Made by a program: the position numbers and the translations under genes. A stretch of 13,202 bases of DNA from an archaeon. Lineage in GTDB: Archaea > Aenigmatarchaeota > Aenigmatarchaeia > CG10238-14 > SCSR01. Below are positions 9,517 through 13,202 of the stretch, one piece after another; within the stretch, counting starts at the first letter, position 1, and each line of letters starts with the position of its first letter. The notes beneath the pieces were generated by a model that saw only the letters and a list, made by a program, of their open reading frames with translations, had not been told where the DNA came from and did not search any database. The stretch spans positions 1 to 13,202 of the forward strand of contig SCSR01000081.1 in assembly GCA_004297575.1 (NCBI GenBank), given 5' to 3'.

Positions 9517-11172
9517 ATGGACGAGAATATTTTGAGACATGCACTCGCCAACGCCCTTGATCATGATGGAAAAGCCAACGGGGGTTCGGTAATTGGCAGC
9601 GTGCTTGCACAAAATCCTGAATTGAAGAAAGATATCAAGTCCTTGGTTAAGCAGGTCAACGAAATTGTCAAATACGTCAACGGTTTGAGCACAGAAGAGC
9701 AGAGGCTCAGGCTCGAAGAGTTCGGCATGCCTGTCAAGCCTAAGGAGACAGAGGAAGTGGGGCTGCCAGGGCTTGTAAACGCTGAAGATGGCAAGGTGGT
9801 GATGCGACTTGCTCCGTTCCCATCAGGCCCGCTTCACATAGGCAATGCAAGGATGGTGCTGCTGAACGACATGTATGTCAAGCGATACCATGGAAAGCTG
9901 GTTCTTGTTTTTGACGATACCATAGGTAGCGTGGAAAAGACAATCCTGCCAGAGGCGTACGATTTGATCAAGGCTGGATTGGACTGGCTGGGTGTCAAGT
10001 ATGATGAGGTTGTCTACAAGTCAGACAGGTTGCCGATATTTTACGAGAATGCCACGCACATGATCGAGAAAGGCATGCTGTATGTGTGCACCTGCTCCGA
10101 GAAAAAGCTCAGGGACAACAGGGAGAAAGGCATCGAGTGCAAGGAGAGGTCGCAGCCGGTTGATGAAAATCTTGAGATGTGGAACAAGATGCTTGGCGGA
10201 AAGATAAAGAAAGGGGGCGCTGTCGTGAGGTTAAGGACAGACATGCAATACCCGAACCCGGCATTCAGGGACAGGGTCATGCTGCGCATATCGGACCGCG
10301 AGCACCCGAGAGTCGGGAAGAAGTACAAGGTGTGGCCGACGCTGGAATTCTCATGGGCAGTCGACGACCATTTGCTTGGCATCACGCACGTGCTGAGAGG
10401 AAAGCAGCTTGTCATCGAGGACATGGTTGAGGAGTTCATCTGGGACAAGATGGGATGGAACAAGCCGATGTTCGTTCATTATGGCATGCTCAAGATTGCA
10501 GAGGGCAAGCTGAGCAAGTCCGAGACAAGGAAAATGATTGCACAGAAAAAAATATCTGGCTGGGACGACCCGAGAACATGGACATTGCAATCATTGCGCG
10601 CAAGAGGCATACAGCCTGATGCGATAAGGAAATTCATAGAGGCGATGGGATTGAGCGAGGCTGATGTCGAAATACCAGTGGACATACTGTACGCAGAGAA
10701 CAGAAGGATTGTCGACCCGATCTCAAACAGATACTTTGCCGTCGCACATCCAACAAAAATCGTGATCGATGACATGCCTCCGACAAAAAGCATACAAGCC
10801 CCATTACATCCGGACTTTGGTGATATAGGCAACAGGACCATCCCGCTAAGCAAGAACATTTACATCGACAAGAACGATACGAAACTTTTCAACAAGAGCG
10901 TTGGGATGATCAATCTTTTTACAGTCGTGCTGAAGAAACGCGCCAAGTACGTATCTGCAAAAATCAGCTACGATGACCCGAAAATACACTGGGTCTCCGA
11001 CCCGAACGTGGAAATAAAATTACTGATGAACGATGGGAAGATTCTGAATGCGCTGGCGGAGCCTGATGTTAGCAAGATTAACAACGGGGCAATGGTCCAA
11101 TTCTACAGGATGGGTTTCTTTAAAATAGAAAAATCAAAAAAGGGAATAGTCGCGCACTTTAGCCATAAATAA
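9517..11172 (+). CDS. gltX: Glutamyl-tRNA synthetase, archaeal type
   Basis: A class I aminoacyl-tRNA synthetase that charges tRNA with glutamate; in archaea without GlnRS it is normally non-discriminating and also makes Glu-tRNA(Gln) for GatDE. From ATG 9517 it has 551 residues, normal for the archaeal family. The N-terminal helical region (NILRHALANALDHDGKAN) is the archaeal GluRS start, which is why 9517 is preferred over TTG 9475. The catalytic domain has SGPLHIGNARM (HIGH variant, H107-N110), VFDDTIG (131-137) where many family members have RIEDTDP, AVDDHLLGITHVLRGK, and KLSKS at 331-335. Cys191, Cys193 and Cys208 match three of four Cys often seen in the zinc insert; the fourth is not Cys. 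HIGN, FDDTIG and RGKQLVIEDM look typical of DPANN enzymes rather than damage. The last third is the anticodon-binding beta-barrel. Confidence 0.95.
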   Translation: MDENILRHALANALDHDGKANGGSVIGSVLAQNPELKKDIKSLVKQVNEIVKYVNGLSTEEQRLRLEEFGMPVKPKETEEVGLPGLVNAEDGKVVMRLAPFPSGPLHIGNARMVLLNDMYVKRYHGKLVLVFDDTIGSVEKTILPEAYDLIKAGLDWLGVKYDEVVYKSDRLPIFYENATHMIEKGMLYVCTCSEKKLRDNREKGIECKERSQPVDENLEMWNKMLGGKIKKGGAVVRLRTDMQYPNPAFRDRVMLRISDREHPRVGKKYKVWPTLEFSWAVDDHLLGITHVLRGKQLVIEDMVEEFIWDKMGWNKPMFVHYGMLKIAEGKLSKSETRKMIAQKKISGWDDPRTWTLQSLRARGIQPDAIRKFIEAMGLSEADVEIPVDILYAENRRIVDPISNRYFAVAHPTKIVIDDMPPTKSIQAPLHPDFGDIGNRTIPLSKNIYIDKNDTKLFNKSVGMINLFTVVLKKRAKYVSAKISYDDPKIHWVSDPNVEIKLLMNDGKILNALAEPDVSKINNGAMVQFYRMGFFKIEKSKKGIVAHFSHK

Positions 11173-11195
11173 AAAAGGAAGGAGGAATAAGTGAA

Positions 11196-11288
11196 ATGTG
11201 GTTGGTTGTGTTTGCATCACCTCCGGTCTATTTGTCTTTGGCGTCTCCCTTACAATCAATTGACATGGCATATATACCTCGTTTGTGA
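11196..11288 (+). CDS. Candidate small hydrophobic ORF after gltX (uncertain)
   Basis: GGAAGGAGG at 11177-11185 is an excellent Shine-Dalgarno site with no annotated gene after it. Two overlapping frames could use it. ATG 11196 encodes 30 residues starting MWLVVFASPPVYLSLASPL, hydrophobic like a small membrane peptide. GTG 11191, at ideal spacing of five bases, encodes 36 Cys- and Trp-containing residues and stops at 11301. Neither resembles a known protein. The same bases could instead be the 3' untranslated region of gltX or an antisense small RNA. I list it because the ribosome site is better than most in this window, not because the peptide is convincing. Confidence 0.25.
   Translation: MWLVVFASPPVYLSLASPLQSIDMAYIPRL
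11268..11278. promoter_or_regulatory. TATA-like box between gltX and the membrane protein gene
   Basis: GCATATATACC reads well in both directions. Rightward, a start near 11300 would precede a 14-codon frame (11306-11350) that overlaps the membrane gene's ATG in TGATG. Leftward, a start near 11247 would give a short transcript of about 75 bases ending at the T-tract opposite 11171-11176. A separate box, GTTTTATC at 11317-11324, is about 29 bases before ATG 11350 and could make that gene leaderless. Confidence 0.4.
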
Positions 11289-11349
11289 AAACCTGGTCTA
11301 GAACTATGTTCCATATGTTTTATCAGCTTTCACGCAGAATTATTTGTTG

Positions 11350-12039
11350 ATGGCAATACTCATACCGTTCTGGTACTACCAATTCGGTTCTGTCATATAC
11401 ATGCTCGCCGCATTCGTAGGCGTGCTGCTGAGCTACTATTCGTACAAGCTGTACGAGCTGGGCTCCACTAGGACGCAGCTGCTCTTCCATTCAGGCTTTG
11501 TCTTCATCACAGCCGGCTTGTTTGCTATGGCGCTTGGCAACCTGTATGGATATATCAACTTCACGTCATGCCAGCCCATCTGCGAGTTCAACCAAGTTGA
11601 CCTGACAACATACGCCGTGATCAAGTTCGCAAACTATGGCTATTATGCAGCATCGATTATCGGCTACGGGCTGATAGCGCTTTCCTACATGAAGACCAGG
11701 AGAAAACTTTTGCTTCCGCTGGTGTCATCGCTCGGCATCGATACTTCCACATTCGTGATGTTCCCGTTCATGAATTCCTACTTCCAACTGTTCCAAGTCA
11801 TCGCAATCCTCATACTGTCATACATATGCATGAAGACGATACACAATTACAACACCAGGAAAAACAAGTACAGCCTGCATGTCATGCTCGGGTTTGTTTT
11901 CATCGCGGCATTCCACCTGCTCATGTTCCTTCTTCCTTTCTCGCGTGCATTCTTCGCGCTTGCACATTTCTCCATGCTGTTCGGGTTTGGCTCGTTGCTT
12001 TACATGCTGATACAGGTGAACAAACATGAGCGAACGTAG
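11350..12039 (+). CDS. Polytopic membrane protein paired with a winged-helix gene
   Basis: The 229-residue product has six or seven membrane helices separated by short loops: about 3-20, 22-36, 46-66, 93-114, 121-140, 146-163 and 177-225 (the last stretch is two helices). A loop between the third and fourth carries CQPICEFNQ, two Cys on what is probably the outer face. The termini are short; the C-terminus (VNKHERT) is basic. No transporter or enzyme motif is recognised. ATG 11350 is preferred over the tandem TTG codons at 11344 and 11347. The winged-helix gene starts inside its last codons, so they are translated from one transcript. Pairs of a polytopic membrane protein with a winged-helix protein recur in archaea and may link a membrane signal to transcription; that link is inference. 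Confidence 0.7.
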   Translation: MAILIPFWYYQFGSVIYMLAAFVGVLLSYYSYKLYELGSTRTQLLFHSGFVFITAGLFAMALGNLYGYINFTSCQPICEFNQVDLTTYAVIKFANYGYYAASIIGYGLIALSYMKTRRKLLLPLVSSLGIDTSTFVMFPFMNSYFQLFQVIAILILSYICMKTIHNYNTRKNKYSLHVMLGFVFIAAFHLLMFLLPFSRAFFALAHFSMLFGFGSLLYMLIQVNKHERT

Positions 12040-12301
12040 GTCGAAGGCGCATGTGCTGATCGATATACTCAAAGTCATACGTGACAACGGCAGGGCCAAG
12101 CCCACGCACATACTGTACAAGGCAAACCTTTCCCACAAGCTGATGAAACAATACCTGGAAATGCTCATGCAGAACGAATTCATCGAGACCGTTGACAGCC
12201 AGGGGCATGTGAATTACAAGATCACCAAGAAAGGATTGAAGTTCATCGAGGAATTCAAGAAGATAGAAAAATTCTCAGAGGCGTTTGGACTGCCTCTCTA
12301 A
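12026..12301 (+). CDS. HTH_45-type archaeal winged-helix protein
   Basis: The 91-residue product closely follows the archaeal HTH_45 (PF14947) pattern: SKAHVLIDILKVIRDNGRAKPTHILYKANLSHKLMKQYLEMLMQNEFIETVDSQG, then YKITKKGLKFIEEFKKIEKF. THILYKANLS and KQYLEMLMQ are the hallmark turn and recognition helix, and ITKKGLKFIEEF the wing and last helix. These proteins are DNA-binding regulators, often dimeric. The gene overlaps the membrane gene by 14 bases and has AGGTGA (12014-12019) just upstream of its ATG, so it is translationally coupled. It may regulate its own operon; the partner membrane protein may modulate it. Confidence 0.9.
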   Translation: MSERRSKAHVLIDILKVIRDNGRAKPTHILYKANLSHKLMKQYLEMLMQNEFIETVDSQGHVNYKITKKGLKFIEEFKKIEKFSEAFGLPL

Positions 12302-12303
12302 AG

Positions 12304-12314
12304 GCTTTTATACT
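12304..12314 (+). promoter_or_regulatory. TATA-like box for the ribosomal protein operon
   Basis: GCTTTTATACT is the best box before L7Ae. The expected start near 12335 leaves a leader of about 19 bases containing GTGAT (12343-12347) as a Shine-Dalgarno site six bases before ATG 12354. A leadered promoter is expected for a highly expressed ribosomal operon. Confidence 0.5.
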
Positions 12315-12353
12315 TTCCGCTTTAATTAATGATACTGATGAAGTGATGATAAG

Positions 12354-12722
12354 ATGCCGAAAGCTTACGTAAAATTCAGTGTGCCCAAGGAGTTGAGCAA
12401 TAAGGTACTGCAAGCTCTAGAGGCTGCGAAGAATTCTGGCAAGCTGAGGATAGGCATTAACGAGACGACAAAGGCAATTGAGAAAAGCCAGGCCCAGTTG
12501 GTCATTATAGCCGAGGACATAGAGCCAGAGGAAATAGCAATGCACTTGCCTGTATTGTGCGAAGAGAAGAAGATTGCTTATGTTTATGTGCCTAGCAAGC
12601 TTGAGCTTGGAAGGGCGGCTGGCATTGACGTTCAATCGGCTGCTATAGCTGTTGTTGATGCTGGCGAGGCAAAAGATTCTGTAAGCGAGCTAGTCAAAAC
12701 CATCAACCAGATGAAAAAGTGA
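12354..12722 (+). CDS. rpl7ae: Ribosomal protein L7Ae
   Basis: This 122-residue protein is archaeal L7Ae, a kink-turn RNA-binding protein that is part of the large ribosomal subunit and also of box C/D and H/ACA guide RNPs and RNase P. The kink-turn-binding loop is GINETTKAIEKSQAQLVIIAE (from residue 34): Asn36, Glu37 and Lys40 match the NExxK contact residues. The second conserved element is VPSKLELGRAAG (79-90), followed by AAIAVVD. Length and motifs are normal. It has a Shine-Dalgarno site and leads the string L7Ae-S28e-L24e. Its stop TGA lies within the ribosome-site region of the next gene, so the genes are cotranscribed and coupled. Confidence 0.97.
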   Translation: MPKAYVKFSVPKELSNKVLQALEAAKNSGKLRIGINETTKAIEKSQAQLVIIAEDIEPEEIAMHLPVLCEEKKIAYVYVPSKLELGRAAGIDVQSAAIAVVDAGEAKDSVSELVKTINQMKK

Positions 12723-12727
12723 TGTGA

Positions 12728-12937
12728 ATGCCTAGCGAGTCGTATCCTGCCGAAGTCTTGCAAATCCTAGGCAGGACTGGTGTCAGAGGAGTCACGCAGG
12801 TCAGGTGCCGTGTTCTTGACGGTCCAGACAAGGGAAAGATTCTCACCAGAAACGTCATCGGCCCGATACGTGCGAAAGACGTATTGATGCTGAGGGAAAC
12901 TGAAATGGAAACTTCAGGGAGCCTTGAATCGAAATGA
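12728..12937 (+). CDS. rps28e: Ribosomal protein S28e
   Basis: This 69-residue protein is S28e, a small-subunit protein with a beta-barrel OB fold that sits near the mRNA exit path in archaea and eukaryotes. The signature runs through YPAEVLQILGRTGVRGVTQVR, VRCRVLDGPDKGKILTRNVIGPIR (about residues 25-48) and VLMLRETEMET, the usual LRETERE end in slightly altered form. The C-terminal tail SGSLESK replaces the common AR-rich tail. GTGAT (12719-12723), overlapping the L7Ae stop, is the ribosome site. Its stop overlaps the L24e start in ATGA. Confidence 0.97.
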   Translation: MPSESYPAEVLQILGRTGVRGVTQVRCRVLDGPDKGKILTRNVIGPIRAKDVLMLRETEMETSGSLESK

Positions 12938-13089
12938 AATGCTCGTTCTGCTCGCGCAACATACCCAAGGGAACAGGGAAGATGTTTGTCAAGAGAACAG
13001 GCGAGATTTTCTATTTCTGCTCAAGCAAGTGCCAGAGGAACCAGAAACTCCGCAGAAGCAGCAAGAAACTCAAATGGGCTAGACAATAA
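12934..13089 (+). CDS. rpl24e: Ribosomal protein L24e
   Basis: The frame from ATG 12934 (overlapping the S28e TGA as ATGA) to TAA 13087-13089 encodes 51 residues starting MKCSFCSRNIPKGTGKMFVK. It is L24e: Cys3-x2-Cys6 and Cys29-x3-Cys33 (FYFCSSKCQRN) bind zinc in the treble-clef finger, and the basic end KLRRSSKKLKWARQ is the family C-terminus (usually KLKWTR or similar). It is a large-subunit protein near the L3/L14 bridge region. It is shorter than many gene-finder cut-offs but unambiguous. In many archaea ndk and infB follow; here a tRNA gene follows instead. Confidence 0.95.
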   Translation: MKCSFCSRNIPKGTGKMFVKRTGEIFYFCSSKCQRNQKLRRSSKKLKWARQ

Positions 13090-13127
13090 ATCAAATTCTT
13101 ATCTTACTTATTTCAATCTATTTTCAA

Positions 13128-13202
13128 GGGCCAGTAGATCAATCTGGTTAGATCGTCTGCTTTGCAAGCAGAAGGCTCAGGGTTCAAATCCCTGCTGGTC
13201 CA
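13128..13202 (+). tRNA. tRNA-Ala (anticodon UGC)
   Basis: The last 75 bases fold as a complete tRNA to base 73. The acceptor stem GGGCCAG (13128-13134) pairs with CTGGTCC (13195-13201) and contains the G3-U70 wobble that identifies alanine tRNA. The D stem is GATC/GATC, the anticodon stem TCTGC/GCAGA around loop TTTGCAA with anticodon TGC at 13163-13165, the variable loop AGGCT, and the T stem CAGGG/CCCTG around TTCAAAT. The final A is discriminator base 73; a genomic CCA end, if any, is beyond the window. No intron is present. Confidence 0.97.

Noticed and set aside
10041..10463. 140-residue minus-strand frame inside gltX
   Set aside because: Lies wholly opposite the conserved catalytic domain of glutamyl-tRNA synthetase and has low-complexity Ser/Phe composition.
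1..13202. CRISPR array, transposon or insertion sequence
   Set aside because: No regularly spaced identical repeats with unique spacers, no transposase-like frame and no terminal inverted repeats with target duplication were seen. The only exact long repeat is the 26-base one inside the KGG gene.

Overview
The window is archaeal and most probably from a small-genome DPANN-type lineage; I cannot fix the phylum from sequence alone. Three things point to archaea: the ribosomal gene string L7Ae-S28e-L24e, an archaeal/eukaryotic-type glutamyl-tRNA synthetase, and A/T-rich TATA-like boxes centred about 25-30 bases upstream of many start codons, which is the spacing of leaderless archaeal transcripts. 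The DPANN suggestion rests on the unusual glutamyl-tRNA synthetase signatures (HIGN, FDDTIG) and on the dense packing of very small genes.

Layout. Bases 1-1930 hold the start of a membrane-anchored protein (minus), a possible PLD-fold protein (plus) and a free-standing, degenerate LAGLIDADG protein (minus). Bases 1964-3574 encode a membrane protein and a large, membrane-anchored, probably beta-helical surface protein. Bases 3577-4699 hold a small winged-helix protein and two unrecognised genes that diverge from one TATA-like box. Bases 4827-5899 contain three tiny Cys-rich (zinc-finger-like) proteins, two of them overlapping in TAATG, and a winged-helix regulator; a helically phased AT-rich repeat array lies between the last two divergent genes. 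Bases 5922-7570 encode a divergent Nudix-like protein, a DUF167 protein, a two-gene KGG-repeat unit and a four-Cys protein. Bases 7617-9344 encode an unrecognised protein, a 33-residue zinc-finger-like protein on the opposite strand, and four consecutive winged-helix proteins arranged divergently and convergently. Bases 9517-11172 are gltX. Bases 11350-12301 are a polytopic membrane protein with an overlapping HTH_45-type winged-helix gene. The window ends with the tightly coupled L7Ae-S28e-L24e genes and a complete tRNA-Ala(UGC).

Taken together, this is a translation core (gltX, three ribosomal proteins, tRNA-Ala) beside an accessory section rich in small DNA-binding proteins (seven winged-helix genes) and very small Cys-rich proteins. 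Five small genes were found by reading frames by hand: 4827-4916, 4916-5056, 5744-5899, 7201-7287 and 8003-8104; L24e at 12934-13089 is also very short. No stretch over 300 bases lacks a gene. I see no CRISPR array, transposase, insertion sequence or obvious replication origin. The best candidates for something undescribed are the set of zinc-finger-like microproteins interleaved with winged-helix genes, the phased operator-like repeats at 5571-5626, and the repeated hairpin/T-tract/start-codon arrangement at 5895-5926 and 7289-7329.
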